Source: Desulfovermiculus halophilus DSM 18834 (lineage in GTDB: Bacteria > Desulfobacterota > Desulfovibrionia > Desulfovibrionales > Desulfothermaceae). From it: a stretch of 64,000 nt of DNA. A program made the translations under genes and the position numbers. Shown piece by piece: positions 24,197-32,191 of this stretch. The DNA is taken from assembly GCF_000620765.1 (NCBI RefSeq), contig NZ_JIAK01000004.1, positions 186,001 to 250,000 on the forward strand, given 5' to 3'. The notes under the pieces are model-generated. The model ran no database searches and was not told the origin of the DNA. It saw nothing but the letters and a program-made list of their open reading frames with translations. The stretch's first letter is position 1. The number at the start of each line of letters is the position of its first letter.

Positions 24197-24873
24197 TTGT
24201 TGCAAAGAGAAAGCCCCTGGAGGAGATCAAGGCCTCTGTCCAGGATTACTCCCGGGTGCTTACCGTGGGCTGCGGCACCTGTGTGGCCGTATGCCTGGCC
24301 GGAGGCGAAAAGGAAGTGGCCAGTCTGAATGCAGAACTGAGCATGGCCAGGACCATCGACAAGGCTCCGATTGAACTCAGCGCCGCCACCATAGAACGCC
24401 AGTGCGACCGGGAGTTCCTGGCTGAGCTTGACCACATGGTTGACGGATACCAGGCCGTCATTTCCATGGCCTGCGGCGTGGGCGTCCAGTTCTTGGCTGA
24501 ACGGTATCCGCACATCCCGGTCTTTCCCGGAGTGGACACGACATTTATGGGTGCCAACCAGGATGTGGGGTGGTACGAAGAGCGGTGCCGGGGGTGCGGG
24601 ACCTGCGTTCTGGCCTATACAGCAGGCATCTGCCCGGTGACCACATGCTCCAAGGGTCTGTTCAACGGTCCATGCGGCGGGACGAACTCCGGAAGCTGCG
24701 AAGTCAACCCCGATGTCCCCTGTGCCTGGCAGCTGATCTATGAGCGCCTGGACCTGCAGAACCGGGTAGCCAATATCATGCCCATTTTCCCGGCCCAGGA
24801 ATGGCAGAACCAGGTACCGCGGACTGTGGTCCAGCCAGGGTACGAGCATAAAGTCGGCGTGGAAGAACGATAG
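24193..24873 (+). CDS. MetV-like protein (methylenetetrahydrofolate-reductase C-terminal zinc/Fe-S domain)
   Basis: A 226-residue Cys-rich protein: GCGTCVAVCLAGGEKEV near the N-terminus, SMACGVGVQFLAE, then CRGCGTCVLAYTAGICPV and CSKGLFNGPCGG-CEVNPDVPCAW. This is the MetV family, known to pair with MetF in the acetogen/sulfate-reducer methylenetetrahydrofolate reductase, where it links MetF to HdrA-type electron-bifurcating subunits. Here MetV is followed by two HdrA-type proteins but no metF in the window. It may act with an unlinked MetF or serve another enzyme. Confidence 0.85.
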   Translation: MIVAKRKPLEEIKASVQDYSRVLTVGCGTCVAVCLAGGEKEVASLNAELSMARTIDKAPIELSAATIERQCDREFLAELDHMVDGYQAVISMACGVGVQFLAERYPHIPVFPGVDTTFMGANQDVGWYEERCRGCGTCVLAYTAGICPVTTCSKGLFNGPCGGTNSGSCEVNPDVPCAWQLIYERLDLQNRVANIMPIFPAQEWQNQVPRTVVQPGYEHKVGVEER

Positions 24874-24908
24874 CCCGGACCAAGACCCAAACCCGAAGGA
24901 GTGCCACC

Positions 24909-26138
24909 TTGAACAGCGAACGGAAAACGGTCATGGTCATAGGCGGCGGGATTGCCGGTCTGACAGCCGCCCGTGATTTGGCCGATTACGACCTCAACAT
25001 TCATGTGGTTGAAAAGGAGCCCTTTCTGGGCGGCAACGCCATTGCCTACAACTGCAAGGCCACTGACGAGTGCCGGCAATGCGATGCCTGCACAGTGGAA
25101 AAGACCTTGAAGGACGTCTTAGAGCACCCGAACATTACTATCCACCGCGCCGCGCAGGTGGTGGAAACGTCTCCGGACGCTCCATACACCGTGACCATTG
25201 AACAGGCCCCCCTGTTCGACACCGAGCAGGAACAGGCCGTCCTGGCCCAGCACTATGCCTCCTGCCCGGTTCCCGGAGCAATCCGCAAAGGGACCTCCCC
25301 CAGTCACAAACCGTTTTTTGCTGTGGATCCGACCAAGATAGAGGATCTCAAGTCCAGTCCGGCCTCAACCGTCCTCGATCTGAACCAGGCTTTCACCCGG
25401 AAAACAGTCCAGGCCGACAGCATTGTCCTGGCCTCCGGCTTCGTTCCCTTTGACGCCCAGCAGAAGCCGACCTACGGCTACGGCCGGCTGCCCAATGTGG
25501 CCACAGCCAAGGATATGGAGGTGTTGAAGAAAGAGACCGGCGGGTATGTGCGGCCTTCGGATCAGGGCCTGCCGAAGAAAGCGGCCTTTATTCAATGCGT
25601 CGGGAGCCGGAATGAGCAGCTCGGACACTTGTGGTGCTCCCATGTCTGCTGCCCCTATGCCCTGCGCATGGCCGAGGTGATCAAGGCTCAGGATCCGGAG
25701 GCGGAGATCAGCGTGTACTACATGGACATCCAGAACATCGGAAAAGAATCTCCCCTGTTCTACAATCAGTGCAAGCAGGATCTGGAGTTCATTCGGACCA
25801 TTCCCGTGGACATGTACGCCGGAGATCAGGACAATATCCTGGTCAGCACCATGAACGAGCAGGACGGCGCGTTGACCCAAAAGGAACACGACCTGGTGGT
25901 CCTCTCTGTGGGCATCATGCCCGGAGAAGACAACACTGCTCTGGCTCAGCTTTTCGGCCTGGACCTGACCAAGGACGGCTTCTTTGGGGTTCAGCACGAA
26001 CTGGATACCACCAGGACCCAGAAGCCCGGGCTCTTCCTGGCCGGGACAACCGTGGGGCCCAAGAGCATTGCTGAGTCCATCACCCATGCCGGCCTGGCTG
26101 TTCGAGAAGCTGCAAAGTACTTAGGGGTGTCCAAATGA
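24909..26138 (+). CDS. HdrA-like FAD/Fe-S protein (QmoA-like), first subunit
   Basis: A 409-residue protein with a TTG start (GAAGGAG seven bases upstream). FAD fold VMVIGGGIAGLTAARDLAD, then FLGGNAIAYNCKATDECRQC with DAC next, the Cys cluster found in HdrA/QmoA proteins. Later come IQCVGSRN and WCSHVCCPYALRMAE, and a closing FAD segment PGLFLAGTTVGPKSIAESIT. It has no ferredoxin domains of its own. HdrA-type proteins bifurcate or relay electrons among ferredoxin, NADH and disulfides or quinones. It overlaps the next gene by ATGA. Confidence 0.85.
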   Translation: MNSERKTVMVIGGGIAGLTAARDLADYDLNIHVVEKEPFLGGNAIAYNCKATDECRQCDACTVEKTLKDVLEHPNITIHRAAQVVETSPDAPYTVTIEQAPLFDTEQEQAVLAQHYASCPVPGAIRKGTSPSHKPFFAVDPTKIEDLKSSPASTVLDLNQAFTRKTVQADSIVLASGFVPFDAQQKPTYGYGRLPNVATAKDMEVLKKETGGYVRPSDQGLPKKAAFIQCVGSRNEQLGHLWCSHVCCPYALRMAEVIKAQDPEAEISVYYMDIQNIGKESPLFYNQCKQDLEFIRTIPVDMYAGDQDNILVSTMNEQDGALTQKEHDLVVLSVGIMPGEDNTALAQLFGLDLTKDGFFGVQHELDTTRTQKPGLFLAGTTVGPKSIAESITHAGLAVREAAKYLGVSK

Positions 26139-27790
26139 AAGCAGAGAATACAAGCACACTGACAGCGATGGATCTGGATACGTCGGTTTTTGTCTTCGGC
26201 GGCGGGTGGTCAGGACAGCGCACAGCCAAGGAACTCGCCTCTCTGGGATACGAGGTGACCCTGGTCGACAGCGAGCCCAATCTGGATCAGATCACTGACA
26301 AGACCGGATTTCTGGCCCATGCCGCCCCCAAGCAGGGTGAACTCTTCAAATCGGCCGTGCAGGACATCTCTGAGATCGAATGCATGACCGGAACCAGCCT
26401 CCTCCACTTCGAAGGCATGCCCGGACGGTTCAGGATGAAGCTGATGCAGGGCACGGACGTGGTGGAACGCCGGGCCGGAGCCGTGGTGGTGGCCGACGAT
26501 GTCCAGGCCTCACCGCTCTTCGACGCCTATGGGGTATCCCCCTCCCAGCGGGTTGTAAGCCAGTCCCAGTTCGAGGCTCTGGCCCAGGGGACCGGCGCAT
26601 CCGACGCCATAGGCTCCGGCAAGAGGGTTGCATTTGTGGTCGGATTCGGCCAGGAGGGCCATCCGGTTGTTATGCGCCGGGTCATGCAGGCTGTGCAGAA
26701 GGTCCAGGATCAGGGCGGCCAGGCCTATGTCTACGTGAACAACATCAAGGTGGCGGCCAGCGGCCTGGAGCGCTTGTACCGGGACAACCGGGACAGCGGT
26801 GCCATCTATTTCAAGCTGCAGAGCCCGCCCCAGATAAGCCCCGACGGCTCATCCATCAGCGCCCTGGACCCGGTCCTGAACCAGGAGGTCACCCTTGAGC
26901 CCGACCTGATTGTGGTCGAAGAAGCCCTGCTGGCATCCCCGGAAGCGCCCAAGCTTGCCCATCTGCTGCGCATAGACCGCGGTCCGTGGGACTTTATGCA
27001 GGAAAACAATGTCCACCGTTTTCCGGTTCGCTCCAACCGGGAGGGAATCTTCGTGGTAGGCGGCAGCCGGGATGTGGCCGACCTGTCCCTCTCCTGGCAG
27101 GATGCGGCCAACGCCGCCGAGGAAGTGCACAGGTTCCTCGGGGACGGAACCGCCCTCGCCCCAGAGAGCAAGGCGGTGGTGGACAAGGAAAAATGCTGCT
27201 TCTGCCTGACCTGCTACCGCTGCTGCCCGCACGGGGCCATTTCCTGGGAGGACAAGCCGGTCATCTCTCCCCTGGCCTGCCAGGCCTGCGGCATCTGCGC
27301 CAGCGAGTGCCCCCAGGACGCCATTCAGATCATGGGCTTTGAGGATCAAGGGATCACCAGTCAGCTGGACCTGTCCTTGAGCGAAACAGCCCAGGCCCCG
27401 AGCATCGTGGCCTTCTGCTGTGAGAACTCCTCCCTGGAGGCCCTGAAGATGGCCCGGCTTTTCGGCCTGAACCTCCCGGCCGGCCTGAAGACGATTCACG
27501 TCCCCTGCGCCGGGAAAGTGGATCTAGACTATATCTTCTCAGCCTTTCTCAAGGGAGCGGACGGCGTCCTGGTCCTTTCCTGCCATCCGGGCAACTGCAA
27601 ATCTGTCCACGGAAACACCTTTGCCGGCTGGCGGGTCGAAAATGTCCAGCGCATGCTGACCAACGCCGGCATGGATCCGAGCCGCCTGCGTTTTGCGACC
27701 CTGGCCTCCAATATGGGCCATGACATGACCAAGATCCTCAATGAGCTGGAAACTACGTTGAAGGATCTTGGCCCAAGCCCCTTGAAGTAG
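26135..27790 (+). CDS. HdrA-like protein with 2[4Fe-4S] and MvhD domains (QmoB-like)
   Basis: A 551-residue protein in three parts. Residues 1-340 are an HdrA/thioredoxin-reductase-like flavoprotein part (FVFGGGWSGQRTAKELASLG). Around 350-400 are two ferredoxin clusters (CCFCLTCYRCCPHGAI, CQACGICASECPQDAIQI). From about 425 to the end is an MvhD domain (AFCCENSSLEAL, HVPCAGKVDLDY, LSCHPGNCKSVHGN). MvhD domains carry a [2Fe-2S] cluster and hand electrons to Hdr-type proteins. The layout equals QmoB, but no aprBA, sat or qmoC is nearby; with metV upstream the pair is more likely a methylenetetrahydrofolate or ferredoxin redox module. Confidence 0.87.
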   Translation: MKAENTSTLTAMDLDTSVFVFGGGWSGQRTAKELASLGYEVTLVDSEPNLDQITDKTGFLAHAAPKQGELFKSAVQDISEIECMTGTSLLHFEGMPGRFRMKLMQGTDVVERRAGAVVVADDVQASPLFDAYGVSPSQRVVSQSQFEALAQGTGASDAIGSGKRVAFVVGFGQEGHPVVMRRVMQAVQKVQDQGGQAYVYVNNIKVAASGLERLYRDNRDSGAIYFKLQSPPQISPDGSSISALDPVLNQEVTLEPDLIVVEEALLASPEAPKLAHLLRIDRGPWDFMQENNVHRFPVRSNREGIFVVGGSRDVADLSLSWQDAANAAEEVHRFLGDGTALAPESKAVVDKEKCCFCLTCYRCCPHGAISWEDKPVISPLACQACGICASECPQDAIQIMGFEDQGITSQLDLSLSETAQAPSIVAFCCENSSLEALKMARLFGLNLPAGLKTIHVPCAGKVDLDYIFSAFLKGADGVLVLSCHPGNCKSVHGNTFAGWRVENVQRMLTNAGMDPSRLRFATLASNMGHDMTKILNELETTLKDLGPSPLK

Positions 27791-27795
27791 ACCTC

Positions 27796-27886
27796 AAGGT
27801 GTCGGGTGCAGGGTGGCAGCAACTTCAAGGCATCCCAGGTGTTCCTGGGTCGCAACTAAAGTCTGCCGCCCAAAGCCTGACACCTT
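27796..27886. terminator. Long imperfect hairpin between convergent genes
   Basis: AAGGTGTCGGG at 27796 pairs with CCTGACACCTT at 27876, and an inner GGTGGCAG pairs with CTGCCGCC. A further short hairpin (CCCAGGTGTTCCTGGG) sits in the middle. It lies between the HdrA/MvhD stop and the MarR stop. It may be a two-way terminator or a small palindromic element. Confidence 0.45.
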
Positions 27887-27910
27887 GCCTTTACCTGCCC
27901 TCAGCCTGGG

Positions 27911-28384
27911 TCACGCCCCCTCGCCCATTTCCTCCCTGACCAGCTCCATTCCGTACTTCAGCTTTTCCAGACAGGTCAGCAGCTGATCCCGCTCTTCGGG
28001 CCTGAACTTGCGCAGCACGTGTTCATGGATTGTGTCCTGATAGGACACAACAGCCTTAAGCTTCCTGTCACCCTGCCGGGTCAGGGTGATCATCTTGATC
28101 CTGGCGTCGTGGGGGTCCGGATTTCTTTCGGCCAGGCCTTTGCCGACCAGGGCATCAATCAATGCCGTCGCCCTGCTCTTGGCCACTCCCAACTCCCTGC
28201 CGACCTGGGTCAGGGTTACGTATCGCCTGTCCCTGAACAACAGCAGGCAGTTGATCTCCGAGCACGGCAGCCCGAAGAGGTGCTGCTCCCGGTCCAGTCG
28301 CTGTTCACAGCACTTAAGCATGGCCTGGAGCAGATTCTGCAGATGGTGGGCCTGATAGCGAAGGGCGGCGTCTTCCTGATGCAT
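27911..28384 (-). CDS. MarR-family transcription regulator
   Basis: A 157-residue winged-helix protein: INCLLLFRDRRYVTLTQVGR, ELGVAKSRATALIDALVGKG, LAERNPDPHDARIKMITLT. This is the classic MarR wing with the Asp-x-Arg. AAAGGA precedes the ATG. Two Cys near the N-terminus (LKCCEQRL, LPCSE) could sense redox state. No obvious target lies on its own strand; convergent with the HdrA operon. Confidence 0.88.
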   Translation of the reverse strand: MHQEDAALRYQAHHLQNLLQAMLKCCEQRLDREQHLFGLPCSEINCLLLFRDRRYVTLTQVGRELGVAKSRATALIDALVGKGLAERNPDPHDARIKMITLTRQGDRKLKAVVSYQDTIHEHVLRKFRPEERDQLLTCLEKLKYGMELVREEMGEGA

Positions 28385-28520
28385 GCGTCCTTTCCTGGAA
28401 TAAAGATGATTGCGGGTCTCGGGCTATGACCCGCATACCGTTTTGCATGAAATTAATGCTCAAACCCTACAGCGACAGTTTGGGTACAACAAACGCCTGC
28501 AAAGAGCCAGGCGATTACTT

Positions 28521-28623
28521 ATAGCTCCCATGCTCTGCGTGGGAGCTATCCTGACCGCTCCCGCGGTCTCTTTCTGGACGCCGGAGCGTCCAAAAGAGTT
28601 CCCACGCAGAGCGTGGGAACGAT
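28521..28623. repeat. Pair of CTCTGCGTGGGA palindromic repeats
   Basis: ATAGCTCCCATGCTCTGCG at 28521 continuing with TGGGAGCTAT, and GTTCCCACGCAGAGCGTGGG at 28598-28623 in the opposite sense, so the two arms can pair with each other across 70 bases. The same core is found at 58372-58400. Palindromes of this sequence occur widely in bacterial genomes; function unknown. Confidence 0.75.
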
Positions 28624-28634
28624 AAAATTGCCTC

Positions 28635-28774
28635 CATAAGAGTTTGCCGTCTCTTCTGTGTGCCGGGAGGGGGCAGGGGTCCCCCTTTGGCGGGACATAG
28701 AAAATACCGGGCCGAAAGTGGGCACTCAGAAGAGATGGCAAACTCCAAAAATCCACAAGCTACGTCGAAGAACC
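28635..28774. repeat. GAGTTTGCC-type repeat, inverted pair
   Basis: Arm 1 at 28635-28664 (AGAGTTTGCCGTCTCTTCTG) and arm 2 at 28721-28774, which is its imperfect reverse complement extended by CCACAAGCTACGTCGAAGAA. Arm 2 reads, on the other strand, like 38525-38606 and 37237-37296; arm 1 is like 40770-40793. It is a dispersed intergenic family in this window. Confidence 0.75.
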
Positions 28775-28808
28775 GTAACTTTCTTTATCTGCCCTAAGCC
28801 ATCTTGGC

Positions 28809-28870
28809 GTCATCCCGGACTTGATCCGGGATCCAGTTCTTAGCCTGGACTCCGGATTTCGCCGGAATGA
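28809..28870. repeat. Extragenic palindromic repeat (CATCCCGGA type)
   Basis: GTCATCCCGGACTTGATCCG continues into GGGATCC and ends 60 bases later in GCCGGAATGAC. This is the familiar proteobacterial palindrome built from a CCCGGA/TCCGGG stem and a closing CGGAATGAC arm. It lies 24 bases past the photolyase stop and could act as its terminator. Confidence 0.7.
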
Positions 28871-28893
28871 CAGAAAAAACCGAAGTTCCGTTG

Positions 28894-30258
28894 TTAATCT
28901 TCACTCCGGCCGTAGGTTCGAACATAGGCCCGGACATCGAACTTCCGTTTGCATCCGGCATAGCTCATGTACCGGATCTTTCCGAATACCGGCCGCTCCT
29001 TGAACCCGTGGTCGTGCACCCCTCCGATGGACCACAGCACCCCCACATATCCGTTTGGATCCCGTCCGTCCAGCTCATAGCGATCGTTGAGCCTGACTGC
29101 GGTCTCTATGGCCTCCTGCGGGCTCCGGGTCCACTCCAGGATCTTCTTGGCCCAGTACATGCGCATGTACCCGTGCATCTTTCCCTGGGCCGTCATCTGC
29201 AGCTGAGCCGCGTTCCACAGATCGTCATGGGTGGCGGCGGCCTCCAGCTGGGCCGGGGTGTACACATAAGGACGTGGATCCGTCTGATGGGCCTCCAGGG
29301 TCTTTTGCGCCCATTCCGGCAGTCCGGACAAAGAATCATACCCTGGATTGTGCCAGCAGAAGTTGTCCGTGAGCTCCCTGCGCACGATCAGCTGCTCCAG
29401 GAACGCGCTTTTGGCCTGGGAGGAGACACCCTCGCCGGCCTGGACCTCCAGGGCCGCCCGCTGGGGAGCCAGTTGGCCGAAGTGGAGGTATGCCGAGAGC
29501 CCGGAATCCGCCCCGGCATTGGGGTCGTTGCTCTTTTGGGCATACTCCGCCAGGAAATGACGGACAAACTCCCCCAGCATGCGCTTTGCCTCCTGCGCGC
29601 CGGGGACCGGACTGCTGACAGGGGATGGATCTGCATCCACCGTGAGCCGGGTGGCGGCCTCCTTCCAGTCCGGTTCTGCCAGGTCCGTCCCCTGGACCGG
29701 AAACGGATGGGGAGCAAGCCCTGGAAACGGGGTCAGAAAGTCGACCAGCTGTCTCTGGATCTTGGGCCGGATGGTCCGGGCCGCGTACTCCTGTTTATCT
29801 GAGGCCTCCCAGCAGGGGACGATGTTGTGGGCATCGACCATGTACAGCGGAGTCCTGGTTCGGGAAGCCAGCTCCTTCCGCCACCGGACCTTGATCCGCA
29901 GGGGGTCGAAATCGCAGACCACGCTCTCGGCATCCCAGGCCCGGGCCAGCTCAGCCAGGATATCCGGAGGACGGCCGAAGCGAAGGACAAAGGGGATGCC
30001 CAGCTCCAGGCAGTTCCGGCAGGTATGCTCCAGTCCGCTGAGCATGAAGCTGTACTGGCGCAAGGTTGCGTGCAGGAACTCGGATTGGAGGCAGAAGACG
30101 ACCATAAGGCCCCGCCCGCCCTGCATGGCCCGCTCCTGGGCGTACAGCAGGGCCCAGTTGTCCTCCGTGCGCTGGTCCCGGCTCATCCAGTACATGACCG
30201 GTCCGCTCCCGGGCTCTGTTCCCTGCAGGGTCTGGATGCGGCGCGGATCTGTTCCCAC
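28894..30258 (-). CDS. phr: Class II deoxyribodipyrimidine photolyase
   Basis: A 454-residue protein. The N-terminal alpha/beta domain starts PVMYWMSRDQRTEDNWALLY, and the FAD-binding helical domain contains LSAYLHFGQLAPQRAA, FLEQLIVRRELTDNFCWHNP and KMHGYMRMYWAKKILEW, all class II features. It repairs UV cyclobutane pyrimidine dimers using light. The start is a GTG at 30258 with GAGGA upstream, directly after the stop of the flavin-binding gene, so the two are co-translated. A photolyase in an anaerobe suggests a sunlit or surface habitat; that is inference. Confidence 0.93.
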   Translation of the reverse strand: MGTDPRRIQTLQGTEPGSGPVMYWMSRDQRTEDNWALLYAQERAMQGGRGLMVVFCLQSEFLHATLRQYSFMLSGLEHTCRNCLELGIPFVLRFGRPPDILAELARAWDAESVVCDFDPLRIKVRWRKELASRTRTPLYMVDAHNIVPCWEASDKQEYAARTIRPKIQRQLVDFLTPFPGLAPHPFPVQGTDLAEPDWKEAATRLTVDADPSPVSSPVPGAQEAKRMLGEFVRHFLAEYAQKSNDPNAGADSGLSAYLHFGQLAPQRAALEVQAGEGVSSQAKSAFLEQLIVRRELTDNFCWHNPGYDSLSGLPEWAQKTLEAHQTDPRPYVYTPAQLEAAATHDDLWNAAQLQMTAQGKMHGYMRMYWAKKILEWTRSPQEAIETAVRLNDRYELDGRDPNGYVGVLWSIGGVHDHGFKERPVFGKIRYMSYAGCKRKFDVRAYVRTYGRSED

Positions 30259-30759
30259 TTATTCCTCCAGGTGCAGCTCTGTGAGCTTTTGAAAGTTGGT
30301 CACTGCCACCAGGTGATGCACCCGGATACAGAACACTGCGGACTGCGGGCTGCGGGCAAAGGGTTCCAGGGACGGGTTCCGGGCGGTGAAGACCTGTTCC
30401 AGCCCCTGCCGCTCACCAGCTGCTACTTCTCTGGCCCGGCCGTTCATGGTCAGGGCCGTGCCCTGGTCCAGGTCCTGGCTGTAGGCCTTGTCGTCCAAGG
30501 CCAGTAGGGAAACATTGGGGTTGTGGCGAAGGGCCCTGCTCTTCCGGCTGTCAGCCGGGGAGACGATGACCAGGGAACACACCCCCGGGGCCGGGGCGAA
30601 GCTCATCAGATTGCAGGCCGGCACTGCCTGCCAGCAGGTAGCCAGGATCAGGGTCTGCCGGGCGGCAAGAAAGGCATGCACCCAGTGCAGGAAGCTCTCT
30701 TTGTCTTCCCGGGCCAGGACCGTTTTCTGGGGCTCAAGGGGCAGCTGGTGAAAAGACAT
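30259..30759 (-). CDS. Pyridoxamine-5'-phosphate-oxidase-fold flavoprotein
   Basis: A 166-residue split-barrel protein of the FMN-binding PPOX class (LATCWQAVPACNLMSFAPAP, SRKSRALRHNPNVSLLALDD, MNGRAREV). The ligand and reaction are unknown; members bind FMN, F420 or heme. It lies between the CofD-like gene (28 bases) and the photolyase gene (0 bases). The CofD neighbour raises the thought of an F420-like cofactor, but nothing in the window shows F420 synthesis. Confidence 0.75.
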   Translation of the reverse strand: MSFHQLPLEPQKTVLAREDKESFLHWVHAFLAARQTLILATCWQAVPACNLMSFAPAPGVCSLVIVSPADSRKSRALRHNPNVSLLALDDKAYSQDLDQGTALTMNGRAREVAAGERQGLEQVFTARNPSLEPFARSPQSAVFCIRVHHLVAVTNFQKLTELHLEE

Positions 30760-30786
30760 GCAGACTCCGTGAAGGTGTTTGATCTC

Positions 30787-31977
30787 CTAATCAGGGGAAC
30801 TGGCCAGGGAAAACAAGGCCTGCACCAGACGCTCGGGATCGATGCCCGGAGCAGACCCCGGGGTAACCAGGCCGGCCCGGGCCACACGCACCCCCAGGGA
30901 CCGAACCGCACTGAGGTCGATTGGGCCGGGATAGTGCTCCAGGCAGCCATCCAAAAGGACAAAATCCAGCCCCCCTTCTCCGCCTGACCGGGCGGGAAAA
31001 AAGCTGAGCAGGGTGCGGACCTGATCCGCCAGAGTCAGCCCAAGGGCCTCCGGATCGTAAAACGTATTGGGCACAAAGACCTTGGGGCACCTGGCCCGGG
31101 CTATGCTTTCCGCCACCCCGCGGGGCAGGAGATTGGCCAGCACACTGGTGAAGAAGCTGCCCATGGGATAGCAGATCAGCTCCGCCTGCCCAATAAGATC
31201 CGTCAGATCCCTGTCCGCTGAAACAAAACAAGGGGTTGAAGAATCCAGGCCGGAGGTCAAAAACAGGCGCCGGATAGGGCTCGGTATCTGCGCAGCCTGC
31301 TTTCCGGTCAGCAGGTGCTGGCCGATGACCGTCTGTCCGTCGGCCAGAACAGCCCCCAGATGACAGCTGTCCCGGACCACCGGGCGGACGATGCCGCGAA
31401 CCGCGGCCAGGCCGGAATACAAGGAGATAGCGGCATTGATGTCCCCATGCTGCTCCAAGCAGCCGGCACAGAGAATGGCATTGCCGATGCAGGCGCCGGC
31501 AAGGTCGAACCCTGGAGGAATGCTGTGCCGGAAGATCTGCAAATGGCGGCGAACAACCTCCCGCACAGCCGGATGCAGGACCTGTATCTTCGGGTGTCCG
31601 GCCTGCACAAGCTCATCAAGCATTGCCTGCAACCGCTCTTGGCAAGCCGTCCGCGGCAGACGATGGGCAAAAAGGCTGACCAGGGCGTCGTTCCCTTCCA
31701 CATCCGGGTCGGCCAGGGCCATCAGCCGGTTGCGGATATCGCCCACAGCCGGCATGCCGAAGGCCTGTCGGAGCGGGGCCGAGCTCCCTCCGGAATCGAA
31801 AGGGGTCACAACATGGATTGAGTTCTGGGTATAGGCCGCGAGTCTCCTGCTTGCAGCCCGCAGCGCGCTCCCCCCGGTGAAGAAAAGCAGACGGGGGCCG
31901 AGTTCAGGATTCTGCCTGAACCAGTCCATGCGCCTCTGATCCGGAAGGCGCAGATGCAGCTCATTCCCCGTGCTCAT
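30787..31977 (-). CDS. CofD-like protein (GAK-system type)
   Basis: A 396-residue protein of the CofD/UPF0052 fold: LLFFTGGSALRAASRRLA, then VVTPFDSGGSSAPLRQAFGM and AVGDIRNRLMALAD at the N-terminus, and CPKVFVPNTFYDPEALGLTL near the C-terminus. CofD proper is the 2-phospho-L-lactate transferase of F420 synthesis. This longer form matches what I recall as the CofD-related member of the 'GAK system' that also includes an ATP-grasp enzyme and an XXXCH protein, both found at 34300 and 38605. Same strand as the ATP-grasp operon, separated by the two plus-strand phosphate-transport genes. Biochemical function unknown. Confidence 0.8.
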   Translation of the reverse strand: MSTGNELHLRLPDQRRMDWFRQNPELGPRLLFFTGGSALRAASRRLAAYTQNSIHVVTPFDSGGSSAPLRQAFGMPAVGDIRNRLMALADPDVEGNDALVSLFAHRLPRTACQERLQAMLDELVQAGHPKIQVLHPAVREVVRRHLQIFRHSIPPGFDLAGACIGNAILCAGCLEQHGDINAAISLYSGLAAVRGIVRPVVRDSCHLGAVLADGQTVIGQHLLTGKQAAQIPSPIRRLFLTSGLDSSTPCFVSADRDLTDLIGQAELICYPMGSFFTSVLANLLPRGVAESIARARCPKVFVPNTFYDPEALGLTLADQVRTLLSFFPARSGGEGGLDFVLLDGCLEHYPGPIDLSAVRSLGVRVARAGLVTPGSAPGIDPERLVQALFSLASSPD

Positions 31978-32191
31978 AGGGAGCTATCCTCTGCGGCGGG
32001 CAGCCGCCGAAGAAGCAGATCCCGCTTCTGAGTTGGCACCCCAAGTACTCCTTGCAACATATACCGAGTTCATTTATAGGGGGGCAGTCATGTATGAACA
32101 CAGGCCCGGACACCCCACACTGCAAACGCGTAGTCCTGTTCCGGGGCATACAGTGCATCCGCCCCTGGATGGACATGGAAGATGGTGATCT

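Larger units (their letters stand above)
28385..28893. other. Repeat-filled intergenic region
   Basis: No gene found. The 509 bases hold three repeat types listed separately: palindromes of the CTCTGCGTGGGA kind, an inverted pair of a GAGTTTGCC-type element, and a CATCCCGGA/TCCGGGATCC palindrome next to the photolyase stop. Confidence 0.7.

Noticed and set aside
26135-27790. QmoB of the sulfate-reduction Qmo complex
   Set aside because: The domain order is the same, but aprBA, sat and qmoC are absent and metV is the upstream partner; kept as QmoB-like only.
30259-31977. F420 biosynthesis locus (CofD plus a PPOX-fold protein)
   Set aside because: The CofD-like protein is the longer GAK-associated form and no other F420 gene is present; the PPOX fold alone does not show F420 use.
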